Source: Salticus scenicus (Eukaryota > Arthropoda > Arachnida > Araneae > Salticidae). Taken from it: 64,000 nt of DNA. The stretch spans positions 265,383,856-265,447,855 of the forward strand of contig OZ005652.1 of assembly GCA_963930645.1 (NCBI GenBank), in the 5' to 3' direction. Under the pieces are notes generated by a model, which worked only from the letters and a program-made list of their open reading frames with translations, made no database searches and was not told the DNA's origin. Shown here in pieces: positions 47,882 through 57,744 of this stretch (position 1 is the stretch's first letter; every line of letters begins with the position of its first letter). The position numbers and the translations under genes are program-made.

Positions 47882-48104
47882 CAGTGGTAGTACTCTCCGA
47901 CCTTTTTTCAGGACACTCTCACAGATAAGAAATTTTCACCTTTTTAGCCAGCATTAATTTTATGTAGAATTATTTTGGATATATTTATAGTAATTTTCCA
48001 CGATTATACAGGGTAGAGATTATAGTATAAATATAGTTGTAGATATTTGAAAATTTCTTATTTCTGAGAGTGTCCTGAAAAAAGAACGGAGAGTACGACC
48101 CCTG
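47882..48104. mobile_element. Palindromic MITE inside the hAT-like element
   Basis: Inverted ends CAGTGGTAGTACTCTCCG and CAGGGGTCGTACTCTCCG (reversed), continuing through TTTTTTCAGGACACTCTCA and AATAAGAAATTTTCA into the centre. 223 bp. CAG ends suggest hAT type, but I could not find a matching 8-bp duplication. Confidence 0.6.
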
Positions 48105-48200
48105 CCTTGATTGATTAAACTGATATTTTTTGCTTGCATTTAGTTTTATCTCATCTATTTAAGCAGCCGACTACTGCACCGAAAACTGAGAACTTGAGCA

Positions 48201-50445
48201 TCATACTTGAAACATCGCAAAACTAAATAGATATACAATAACATTTAAATCCTTTGCGATAAATTTCTCATAGGCTAACAGCATTCTAGAGGTGAATCCC
48301 ATCAGAGGTGTGGCTTCTGTCGATTGTGCCACTCCTGAACAATGCTCAATTTCAGATACTGTGGATAGTCCCCATAAAGGTGGTGCGCCGCCGTCACGAA
48401 TGGTTTGAATTAGTCCAATCACTTGTCGAATTGAGTTTTTGGTACAGTCCCAGGCATTAAACAAACTCATCATCATTGTCTTGTTATCACCAATAAGATG
48501 CAAAATCTCTGTTAGTATAGAATTTTAAATGCGCAATCCCTCCTAAACAGCAAACGCGCAAATTCTCCCATTTTGGTAGGAGAGATTGCGCAGTGTTGTA
48601 TTAAATAATTACTCATTTTTAGAGGAAATCGTGGTGCTTGTATCGTTAATCTAGGTCAGTAGGTTATGAGCAATTGTTAAATTTAAAAATATTTTCTACT
48701 ACTACCATTGTATTGAAATTCTTAGAAAGGGTTATGAAAATTCAAGCATTTATTTTTGAGAACGAGACAAAATAGCCACGTTTTATCTTAAACTATTGAA
48801 GCAATCAATATGCAAATTCAAGTTGGCCCTTCACTATTGATGTTGTACAACAACCTAAAGTTTCAAGTCGCCTACGCTACTCTTTCCTTCCGATCCCCTA
48901 TGTGCGCAATCTCTCCTACCGCGTGATCTCCTACCGTTTTACCTTATGCATTTCCAGTCATTTCTCCTTTTATTTCCGATTTTCTGAAGAAATTAAAACG
49001 TATCTACTATTGGATTTAAAAGTATCCACTTACGAGCACATTTTGAGCTCCCTGGAAAATTAATTTTTGGAGTTTAAAAATGATACAATCAGCACTTTTC
49101 GTAGTATGGTCATGTAATAAAGTTAATTCAGGTATCGAACACTGGTTATAATTAGAATCTCTAAAATTAAAAACATTACACAAAATAGCATTAAATGTCC
49201 TTAAAGTGTCCATTACTGGTGCAATTACCCTATCGGGAAAAAAGTAAACTTATAATTTTTACGTACATTTGAAAACTTTGAAAGACTCGAATAATACTGT
49301 AAAAGGAGAATAAGTCTAGCTGAGAAAATCAAAGCAATAATTATGCTTGATACATAAAGGGTGAAATGGGGATAAGTGCACAATCGGCAGCAAAATTATT
49401 GAAGCAGATATCCACATTTTTCATAATTTTTTAAGTTTGATCACTGATTTTTATCATCATCAACTTACTTTTCTATAAACAGCATAAAGACTAAGATCAT
49501 GACTCGACAAATATTTACTTAACAAAACAGTATTAGGTGTACATCTTTTAAATACAAATTATTGCTAGTGCTGCGATAATTTTACTACCAACTATAACAA
49601 CATTTTGGCATAGTTCGAATTTGACCTCATTTTGCTTAGTTGCTATTATACTTCTGAAAATGTTTAGGCATAAACTACAATTAATTGGATTTTACATAAT
49701 ACAGTGTTTTTTATAATTTAACAATGTGACACTTAAAGAAAGAAAAATGATAAAAATTTTGTATTGCGTGTTTCCATTGCCCCATGGTCAGCAGCAAGTG
49801 CTACTTTGAACTACAAAGTCAAGTTCTCCGATAGTTAAAATCTTCATGAATCTGGGACTTTTTGAATTTTTTAAATCTAATAAATCGTTATAGAGTTGTG
49901 AACTTTTCCATACACGCTTCCAACTTGCACTTCATATCTTAAACTTTTTATCACTCCAACAAAACCTAAAAAAGTATCAGGATACTAAGTTTCATTGAAA
50001 ATTAAAAGAGAAAACTGAAAAAATAAAAATAAAAATACCTACATGATACAGTTCGAGTGCTTGGGACAAGTGTAAACTCCTCCGATGTACAAAACTCCTG
50101 GAGTAAATGTAACCACAAATGACAATAAAAAAGCATAAGAAAAGAAAAAAATCTGAAATAATATTCAAAATTTGCATATAAAGCTTAGTTTCCTTACCAG
50201 AAGCCGTAGAATTTATTTTCGAAGTACAGCAATGGCCAAACCTCGAATTCTGAGAAGGGCACTCTACGTCAGATGCAGGGATGGAACACGGGCGCAAAAT
50301 TCATACCACTATCAATGTAAGAGAATTTTCTCCCTGTTAAATCAACGATATTATAGGCAGAGAAATTTCTTAAACAGATTCCGGTATGAATTCTGCGCCC
50401 GTGTTCCATCCCTGCAGATGGAAGTGTACGCAAATTTTTAACCAT
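48201..50445 (-). CDS. Candidate three-exon gene, unknown function, inside hAT
   Basis: Minus strand. Exon 1: ATG 50445-50443 to 50198, then GTAAGG; it is broken by a 139-bp MITE at 50276-50414, and without it plus one 6-bp duplication it is open for 34 codons plus one base. Exon 2: 49215-49034, entered after CACCAG and left at GTAAGT. Exon 3: 48506-48201, entered after CTAACAGAG and ending TGA. The phases agree at both junctions (1 base plus 2; 0 with 0), giving about 196 codons. Exon 3 is clearly GC-richer than its surroundings and has globular composition (LFNAWDCTKNSIRQVIGLI, GGAPPLWGLSTVSEIEHCSG). It looks mainly helical, with a hydrophobic tail (VIVYLFSFAMFQV). I recognise no family. 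Chance frames or a captured host gene fragment are the alternatives. As it stands exon 1 is disrupted. Confidence 0.4.
48575..48920. repeat. Inverted 18-mer pair inside intron 2
   Basis: GGTAGGAGAGATTGCGCA at 48575-48592 and its exact reverse complement at 48903-48920, with weaker GCGCAATCCCTCCTA-like copies at about 48532-48560. This could mark the ends of a small element in the second intron of the candidate gene. Confidence 0.55.
49490..49595. mobile_element. Decayed half of the palindromic TA-MITE
   Basis: Resembles the right arm of the 212-bp MITE: ACTCGACAAATATTTACTTA, AACAAAACAGTATTAGGTGTAC, TTGCTAGTG, ACTACCAACTATA. Strongly diverged, in intron 1 of the candidate gene. Confidence 0.5.
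50276..50414. mobile_element. 139-bp MITE with 32-bp near-perfect inverted ends
   Basis: Starts CAGGGATGGAACACGGGCGC and ends with its reverse complement (one mismatch across 32 bp). A 6-bp duplication CAGATG lies at 50270-50275 and 50415-50420. It interrupts exon 1 of the candidate gene. The ends look hAT-like, although hAT normally duplicates 8 bp. The plus frame 50172-50441 is a by-product. Confidence 0.8.
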
Positions 50446-50784
50446 CTAAAACTATTACTGTTTCACATTTGATTTAGTTTCCTAAGGCTAAATGTAATAA
50501 AGAGAGGTTCAAACAAACAGATCTGATGCCTATTAAGTCCACGGTTAGTTAGTTATGATGACACAAACTTTGAAAAAATATTCCATTTACCTTCTTTTTC
50601 TCACTCATCCAGAAATTTCAGAAGTCTAAATTTTTGGGTAGAAATTATTCACAAATTCCTGAATTTAAAGTTAACATGAGTGTAATTTCTAAAAAAATAT
50701 TAAAATTATAAATAACGTCTAGAGTTTTCTACAGACTACCAAAATTTTGTCACGGACCACCGGTTGGTGACCGCTGATCTAAAG

Positions 50785-51545
50785 TATTAAATGTTAATTT
50801 GTGACGACTCGACGCCTTTATAAGTCATATTTGAACTTGTTGTATGTGTAAGAAATAAACACTTAAACGTAATTGTTTAAAATTAAGAAATATTTAATTA
50901 AAGCTCTTCAACGAGGGGAGAATGGGACTACTTTTTAAACGTATAATAAAATATAAATGATCTGTAACTTCAGTGCAAATATAAGAAATAACTTGATATT
51001 ACCAATATACTTTCAGTGACATAAAGGACGTAAAGCTTTCCTTATAAGTAAACTCCATGAGATATCTAAATCAGAGCGGCACTTGACTCTATACCCTCGA
51101 ACAGCAAACTCTGTAATGTTGGTGGTCCGACAGCCTGGTGCGTACTTAAACTGACTCACAATTCCCGTCTAACAAACCCTGTAATGAACTTCAAAACTCA
51201 CAAAAATCAAAAATATCCTCTTAACATCAAAACTCTCGAGTATCGTTTTAACATGCATTGTATACTTTGTAATATTAATTTGCATTTCGTACGTAACCTG
51301 CCTTCCGACAAACTTATTCAATTACTTCTTACCTGCTACATTTTGCAAAATCCGAAGCTTTTATATTAAACTCGTAGAATACCTTTTTCAGTAGAGTAAT
51401 GACTCTTAACTGAACTAGAATTCTTCGCAACTCCGATCTGCGAACTTCTTACGAAATCTTCTGTTAACCTTACAAATTATACACATCAGTGATGTTAAAC
51501 TCGATTTATGAATGCTTGTATACATACATTAGATTTATTGTTGTG
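50785..51545. other. No gene seen
   Basis: AT-rich with locally higher GC at 51050-51180. The 61-codon frame 51184-51369 lacks support. Confidence 0.4.
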
Positions 51546-51757
51546 CAGTCTGTAACAAAAGTCTCCGAACACTACCAAAAATTCCTATATAAAAAATACA
51601 CACTTAATATAGTTTTGTTAAATAAATCCTCGTCAAATCCTAATCTTAGTCAGTCTAAAAACAGGATTCGACAAGGATTTATTTAACAAAACTGTATTAA
51701 GTGTACTTTTATATATAGGAATTTTTGTTAGTGTTCGGAGACTTTTGTTACCGACTG
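51546..51757. mobile_element. Palindromic TA-MITE, copy D
   Basis: Full-length, more diverged member of the 212-bp family. Its left end reads CAGTCTGTAACAAAAGTCTC (preceded by TG rather than TA), and its right end is TTACCGACTG followed by TA. Confidence 0.85.
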
Positions 51758-52236
51758 TAAATACAAAAGTATGCTATAGGTAGGTTTAAAACAGAAAACA
51801 TTTAATGAAAAAAAAAAATATTTTGGTTAAGTAAATAAATTGTCACCAATATAATGAGATATTTACAAACACGTAGCAGATATTTATGCCACATTTGTAA
51901 AAAAGTAATATCGTTGAAACTATGAAAGTAGTTTTCTGGCTGTCGTATATAATGATTCATTGTTGAAAAAAATTTGTATTCTCTTATTATCTAAAAGATA
52001 ACTGATAACATATAATTTTCTTGTCTTATTTAGTAGTAGTTATTATTTGTCTCATTTTGTCATGTCTAAACACGTTGAGTGACACGCTTATTTTTAAGGA
52101 AATACCTATCTGACCATGTTCGCTGCTTAGAAATTAATTTAAAATAAATTTTAAGAATTTAATTAAAACAAAATTTTTAAAACAATGCAATTAAAAGAAT
52201 TTAATTTTTTTGGTTCCATATCATATTTTATACTGA

Positions 52237-52340
52237 CAGTCACCGGTGACTCTCGCGACTTAAACAGAAAGCTTAGTGTAAGTCACCGGTCACTGTTGCA
52301 GCCTGAACGGAAAGTCCAGTGTCAGTCACAGGTGACTGAA
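52237..52340. repeat. 43-bp-period array of CACCGGTG palindromes
   Basis: AGTCACCGGTGACT at 52238, AGTCACCGGTCACT at 52281 and AGTCACAGGTGACT at 52324, exactly 43 bases apart. The two spacers are related (GCGACTTAAACAGAAAGC... and GCAGCCTGAACGGAAAGT..., both ending AGTGT). Clearly GC-richer than its surroundings. It could be a minisatellite or a small array of protein-binding palindromes. Confidence 0.8.
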
Positions 52341-53607
52341 ATAGCCTAAACTTTTTCAACTAAAAATTTGATAACTTGCTACATACTAAGAAAATACCTT
52401 ATTCTTGAAAATACAGAAACAATGTTATGACACCATCCTTTTTTTTGTGATTTTACAATTAAGCATGTTATGATCTTTGGAAAAACATATGTTTCCACTT
52501 ACGAATTTTAATCCCTTTTGATCGCAGATAACCTAACTGAAAGCAGTGTCATTCTGCAACTAATCACACTACTCATAGACTACGATTTAAGAAAAAGTAT
52601 ATTTTTTATATTTCCTTTCTTTATTTCAAACAAATTAGTGTATCTTAAGAGAAGTAAGTATAATACTTCAATTAAAACTTATTTTACTCATTTCACTACT
52701 TATAAAGATACTATGGATATGGTTGTGTGGGCGCAACGAAAATAACTTTAATTCACAAAACTGTCAAAGGTTGATAATATACATTAGAAGAATGTTTAGT
52801 TTTCTAGGGTTAAGTAATTACTAAAATAAATAGATAAATTATGAAGGTATAAATGCTTTCAATGGTGCAAATAACACTAATAATAATAATAATAATAAAT
52901 GTGGGATTTTTACAACAAAATTAAAACTTATTATTATTACATCTTAATAGTCTTTTTAGATTTTTGTTTTGATTGAAATTTTTTAAAGCTATACATATAA
53001 TACTGAAATTTCAATTTTGTGATGCAAACGTACATTTTTTTTTTCAATGAATATTAGTTTTAAAATTTGCATTTCCTTTATATAATGAAAACAATCTGGA
53101 CTGACTCTGCTTAATTTTTCCGAACATTTAGTAGTTATCAGGTATTTAAACAAATTTAAAATCAATAAATAATTCACCAAATAATAAAAAGGGAGCAGTG
53201 TAATAGAGTGGTCGAATTTATCTCGTCAAGTTCAATGTTTGTACAATGCAATTTGTAGCTGAATTCTTTTGTAGCTGTCTTTAAAAAGTAAGAATTTTAA
53301 GCAAGCAATATGAAGTAACGATCATTTTGTAGAGAAATTAGCAAATATAAATTAGTTTTAGCCTTATTTAAGTAATTTAATTTACTGAATATATCTAGCA
53401 AAATACAACGTGATATGTGTGTGAAATATTCCATACTTATCTGTAAAAGAACTATAAATAATATGCAAATCAGTTACCATAATAATCATACATAAGAAAA
53501 GCAATGTAAAATGTATCAGTTTTAAGTTTAAAATAATTTAACGTGGTTAAAACAAAGTTTAATTAATTTGAGTCCATAAACTGTAAATATATAAAATGTC
53601 TCGTTTA
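52341..53607. other. AT-rich sequence, no gene seen
   Basis: AAT microsatellite at about 52879-52900. Short frames 52518-52745 and 52989-53180 lack support. Confidence 0.45.
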
Positions 53608-53625
53608 TCAAATAAAATATAAAAT

Positions 53626-53692
53626 ATCTCCATATTTTATAAAATATGGAGATATATATATGGATTTATAAAATATCTCCATGAAAAACCTA
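53626..53692. repeat. Short perfect palindrome and repeat
   Basis: CTCCATATTTTATAAAATATGGAG at about 53629-53652, with a nearby second AAAATATCTCCAT. It lies in AT-rich DNA and can form a small hairpin. Confidence 0.6.
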
Positions 53693-53814
53693 CAACTCAT
53701 ACTCATAAAATTTACATAGTTTTTATGACGATTACCTACAACATGCCTACACCATTTTATCTTAATCGAAGGCATAGTTAATACATTAGCACATTTCAAA
53801 TAGTTTTGTCTGTA

Positions 53815-54060
53815 GGCTTTAATAATAAAGAATTTTTCTTCGTGTCCCTATAAAAGAACAATAACTCGTATACTCACTAAATTTTCCCAGTTTGTGATAT
53901 GATATACCGATCAACTTTTAGCTCAAACGGATTTGACACTTTGTAGCTATTGAACCTCAAATAATGTGAGTCATTAGGCCTTAATGATAAATAATTTTTT
54001 TCTGCGTCCCTGTAAAAAAACTATAATTCCGACTTTCGTCAAAGCCAATACACTCGTAGT
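53815..54060 (-). repeat. Diverged inverted copy of the ~170-bp tandem repeat
   Basis: About two units that are the reverse complement of the 31252-31920 array: AAAGAATTTTTCTTCGTGTC, TGTCCCTATAAAA or CGTCCCTGTAAAA, AGGCxTTAATxATAAA. Confidence 0.65.
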
Positions 54061-54089
54061 TCCTGTAATGTTGACATAAAAAGTACCTA

Positions 54090-54302
54090 CAGTCGGTAAC
54101 AAAAGTGTCCGAACACTAGCAAAAATTCCTATATAAAAAAAGTACACTTAATACTGTTTTGTTAAATAAATCCTTGTCGAATCCTGTTCTTATTCAGTCT
54201 AAGAACAGGATTCGACAAGGATTTATTTAGCAAAACTGCATTAAGCGCACTTTTTTTATATAGAAATTTTTGCTAGTGTTCGGGCACTTTTGTTACCGAC
54301 TG
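54090..54302. mobile_element. Palindromic TA-MITE, copy E
   Basis: Full-length, with TA at 54088-54089 and 54303-54304. The arms contain GTCGAATCCTGTTCTTA and its complement. Very close to the consensus of the copies in this window. Confidence 0.9.
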
Positions 54303-54304
54303 TA

Positions 54305-55737
54305 CTTACTTTTTGTTGTTTTCTTTCGCACACGTACACAAATACACATATAGTACACTACACATATCACCGTGAAAATATTGAAAACGAATTTAGGAGT
54401 CTTCAAAGCGTAAAGACATATCAAAACTTTGTACTAGAAATTTCCCATGCTTAAAGTACTTTCTTTCCATCGTATAAGTTCTAAAAGTAAAAATTTGTGA
54501 CGTCAGCTTCACTGAACTTTCTTACTATTTGCATTATGATTAGTTCAAAAAATAGCAGAAGCAATTTGTGTCTACCTCGATGACGTTACTTGAAAAATAT
54601 TTATTCTCTTTTAAAGCAAAACTTCCTAGCAGTTTTTCTTTCTTTCTTCTTCCTTTTTTTTTTCTAATTGAAAAATAGATGATGGATTTGTGACGAAAAT
54701 TTATAAGCAAAATAATATATAAACATTTTTAAAATTAATTAGATTTTAAATGTGAATTAAAAAAACCTATAAGAAGATATGAAACTTTAAAACATAAATA
54801 AAACTCAAGCGTTGTGGAAACGAATAGCTGGACAAAATGGGTTGGTTGGTTGTAGGATTTAAGGCCGATTGACTCCTGATGTGTCCTAGGCCTAACTGGA
54901 CAAAATGGGATGTTGTTCTTAAAACATAGAAACAATATGTATGTCATTTATTATTAGCAGGTTGTAGTATCGAAAACTTAATTTCTTAGGACTAGGAGGA
55001 TTATTAGTTTCAATCTGGATAAAAACATCTTCGCCAGTTTTTGCAGACCAGTTTTGTGTAACACCAAAATAAATAAGAAATATCAGTTCTATCTTTACGA
55101 ATTTGATACCAAATGAAAGGAGCGATTGTTCTGAAACCAGGGGTACAAACACTTTTTAGACACGACAATTAGATTTTTTTTAAAATTAACTAAAGTATGA
55201 AATTTATGGGACAACACTGCATTTTAATTCTTTCAGTCATTTTAAAATGAATGTGGCCCAGTTTTACGGGTCAAAAATGAGATAAAAAAAAAAAAAAAAA
55301 AGTTATATATATATATATTACAGATCGAAATTATAGTTCTCCGTACTAAATTAAATTCAGCCTTTGACAGAATTTTTACTTTTTAATATTTAGTCTCGAT
55401 AGTTTACGAAAAAGCTTCAGATATCTTATGAATGTTATTTATTTTTTTTATCCAAATATTACTCTAAAAGTTTTTAGCCTTTTTTTTTTATTACTACCGA
55501 CGTTTATGCGAGTATGTAGACTTGTTATTTTCCGTCAGTAATTCGAAAAGAAACCGAGAAAGTGTGATCAAACTAAAAAATGTAAATACATTTGTCCAAA
55601 ATCTGTTCTAAAATCGTGTCCAATTAATTTCTAAGAAAATCTGTAATTTTACCGAATTTTGTTAACATTATTCATATACTTTATTTTTCGATATGGGTAG
55701 AAGAAACATGAACCCTTCTATTAAAAATTATTATGAA
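54305..55737. other. No gene called
   Basis: Two adjacent minus frames (54735-54947, 54919-55152) have mixed composition. The second contains NWSAKTGEDVFIQIETNN, but no donor or acceptor frames it and no domain is recognised. Poly-A at 55286-55302. Confidence 0.35.
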
Positions 55738-55829
55738 CGTTATCCTTATAATAAAATAATTAATTATTATTTTATTAAAATTAAAAACACTTTAAAAACA
55801 TGTTAAAAATACATTTATTAAAAAGATAA

Positions 55830-55882
55830 AATACTTCCAAAGCTTTTCGACTTAGATAAAACAAGGCATCATCAGGGAATTG
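55830..55882 (-). ncRNA. Hammerhead-ribozyme-like core, left arm
   Basis: On the minus strand: CTGATGA, then GCCTT...AAGTC (stem II, one mismatch), GAAA, then a stem III AGCTT/AAGT with a three-base loop and a UH cleavage-type position. The flanking stem I is not evident, so activity is doubtful. Confidence 0.5.
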
Positions 55883-55982
55883 TTTTTACACACTACAGAG
55901 CAGTTATATATACTTTTGTATTATATGATTAACAGTTAAGTCCTTACAAAAAATAAATTCAACTGGAAGTTATACATAGAGG

Positions 55983-56460
55983 CTGGAACTATTACAGGGT
56001 AATGAGGTCCTACATTTGGAGGCTGGAGCTATTGCAGGATAAGGGGGTGCTATACTTGGAGTTTGGAACTATTTCAGGATGCGGAGGTGCTACACTTGGA
56101 GGCTGGAACTATTGTAGGAAGGAGAGGTGCTACACTTGGAGGCTGGAACTACTGTAGGATAAAGAAGTGCTAAACTTGGATGCTGGAACTATTGCAGGAT
56201 GCATAGGTGCTACACTGGAAGTTTACACTGTAAAAAAATAATTATTACCAGCTGCAAGAAACTCTCTGTGATTGGAGAAAATAATTATTTTCTCCAATCA
56301 CAGAGAGTTTCTTGCAGCTGGTAATAGTTATTTTTTTACGGAGGCTGGAGCTATTGCAGGATGAGGTGTTACACTTGGAGGTTGGAACTATTTCAGGATG
56401 AGGTGCTGCACTTGGAGGTTGGAACTATTGTAGGAAGAGAATGTGTTACACTTGGTGCTA
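55983..56460 (+). repeat. 40-bp minisatellite, left array
   Basis: Roughly ten units of about 40 bp, each with CTACACTTGGAGGCTGGAAC followed by TATTGCAGGATGAGG-like sequence (unit starts 55983, 56023, and so on). Interrupted by a 0.1-kb palindrome at 56231-56339. Confidence 0.85.
56231..56339. mobile_element. Near-perfect palindrome (~107 bp) in the minisatellite
   Basis: Arms of about 52 bases share AATTATTACCAGCTGCAAG and CTCTCTGTGATTGGAGAAAA, meeting at TAATTATTTTC. The left end starts ACACTGTAAAAAAATAA and the right end stops at TTATTTTTTTAC, so it resembles a TA-type MITE that lost a few terminal bases. Confidence 0.85.
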
Positions 56461-56558
56461 AACTGCATTATACCAGTAGTCTCCCCTACTGTAAAGAATT
56501 CTATAGTTTTCAAAATTATATTCAACGTAAATTTAATATATTACTTCCTTTCAGTTCC

Positions 56559-56922
56559 CCCCTAGCTATTAAACAATTAACTCTTTGTGATCGTGACCAA
56601 ACTGGACCTACTGGAGGAGTATATAAAAAAACCCATTGAAAATAACATTCCTTTTACATTGGACAAACTAAGCGAACTTTAACAAAACGAATTCAAGAAC
56701 ATAAGCGTAATATAAAGGAAGGAAGAAGTTCTACTTTAGTTGATTTTATTTATGATAACCCTAACGCTACTCCTATGTGGGATAACGTCAAAATTATTTC
56801 AGCCCCTCCTACGATCCAAGAACTGTATCTTTGTGAAGCTATTAATATAATTAAACATAACAATTCAATAAATTCAAAAGATTCTGCAATTTTGCCAATA
56901 ATTTGGCACCATATCATAAAAT
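56559..56922 (+). pseudogene. Penelope-like GIY-YIG endonuclease remnant
   Basis: The frame shows GGVYK (the GIY half, about 56601), then YIGQTKRTLTKRIQEHKR (the YIG half plus the conserved Arg and Glu/His of the fold), WDNVKII, LYLCEAINIIKHNN with the catalytic-type Glu, and a C-terminal LPIIWHHII typical of these proteins, ending TAA at 56920-56922. Between the GIY and YIG halves are two in-frame stops (TGA and TAA near 56637-56645). The upstream FNILLPFSSPLAIKQL resembles the linker that follows the reverse transcriptase. In live elements this domain nicks target DNA for insertion; this copy is dead. Confidence 0.8.
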
Positions 56923-57059
56923 AACTAATAGCTTGTTTTTTCCAGTTCCGTATAGGTTTACTCTTCAATAGTCTCATGTGACTCTTCAAAACACCTATAA
57001 TAAATTCAGTTACTATATTTGCACTCTGATGTTTCTACAATTTCTTGACTAGCAGTTCT

Positions 57060-57610
57060 TCAATTCTACATCTGTTCCAACCTCCAAGTGTAGCACCTTC
57101 ACTTCCTGCAATAGTTCCAGCCTCCAAATGTAGTACCTCCTTAACCCGTAATACTTCTATTCTCCAAGTGTAGCACCTCGTCACCCTGCAATAATCCCAG
57201 TCTCCAAGTGTAGCACCTTCTCTTCCTGCAATAGTTCCAACCTCCAAGTGTAGCACCTCATCCTCAAATAGTTCCAATCTCCAAGTGGAACACCTCCTCA
57301 TCCTGCAATAGCTCCAGCCTCCAAGTGTAGTATCTCCTATTCCTACAATAGTTCTAGCCTTCAAGTGTAGCCCCTACGCATCCTGAAATAGTTCCAGCCT
57401 CCAAGTATAGCACTTCTTTATCCTACAATAGTTTCAGCCTCCAAGTGTAGCACCTCTCCTTCCTACAATAGTTCCAGCCTCCAAGTGTAGCACCTCCGCA
57501 TCCTGCAATAGTTCTAACCTCCAAGTATAGCACCCCATCATCCTGCAATAACTCCAGCCTCCAAGTGTAGCACCTCATTACCCTGTAATAGTTCCAGCCT
57601 CTATGTATAA
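57060..57610 (-). repeat. 40-bp minisatellite, right array (inverted)
   Basis: About thirteen units in reverse orientation to the left array (CCTCCAAGTGTAGCACCTC...CCTGCAATAGTTCCAG). The 79- and 109-codon minus frames over it encode repeats of TLGGWNYCR type and are by-products. Confidence 0.85.
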
Positions 57611-57698
57611 CTTCCAGTTGAATTTATTTTTTGTAAGGACTTAACTGTTGACCTACAAAAGTATATATAACTGCTCTGTAGTCTGTAAAACTAATTCC

Positions 57699-57744
57699 CT
57701 GATGATGCCTTGTTTTATCTAAGGCGAAAAGCTTTAGAAGTCTC
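57699..57744 (+). ncRNA. Hammerhead-ribozyme-like core, right arm
   Basis: CTGATGA (57699-57705), stem II GCCTT/AAGGC fully paired, GAAA (57726-57729), stem III AGCTT-TAG-AAGT with one mismatch next to the A-U pair, then C at the cleavage-type position. Stem I is not convincing. Small hammerheads of this layout are known from Penelope-like terminal repeats. Confidence 0.55.

Larger units (their letters stand above)
46711..50776. mobile_element. hAT-like element of 4.07 kb carrying a gene
   Basis: Ends are inverted: CAGCGGTAGCCAACCTTTTT on the left and CAGCGGTCACCAACCGGTGG on the right (reversed), followed on each side by a xCCGTGAxC word. An exact 8-bp duplication ATCTAAAG flanks it (46703-46710, 50777-50784). 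These are standard hAT features. Inside I find no hAT transposase (no BED finger, no dimerisation block). Instead there is a three-exon candidate gene on the minus strand plus several smaller nested MITEs and poly-A tracts (46849-46880, 47118-47152). It is therefore non-autonomous, or its transposase has been lost. Confidence 0.75.

Noticed and set aside
46711..50776. hAT transposase inside the hAT-like element
   Set aside because: Looked for a BED finger, the RNase-H-like core and the C-terminal dimerisation block on both strands; none seen.
54919..55152. 77-codon minus frame with a globular-looking C-terminal half
   Set aside because: No acceptor or donor at its limits and no family recognised; expected by chance in this amount of AT-rich DNA.
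57035..57364. 109-codon minus frame with periodic TLGGWNYCR words
   Set aside because: The 40-bp minisatellite read as protein. The period is not a multiple of three, so the frame is not maintained across the array.
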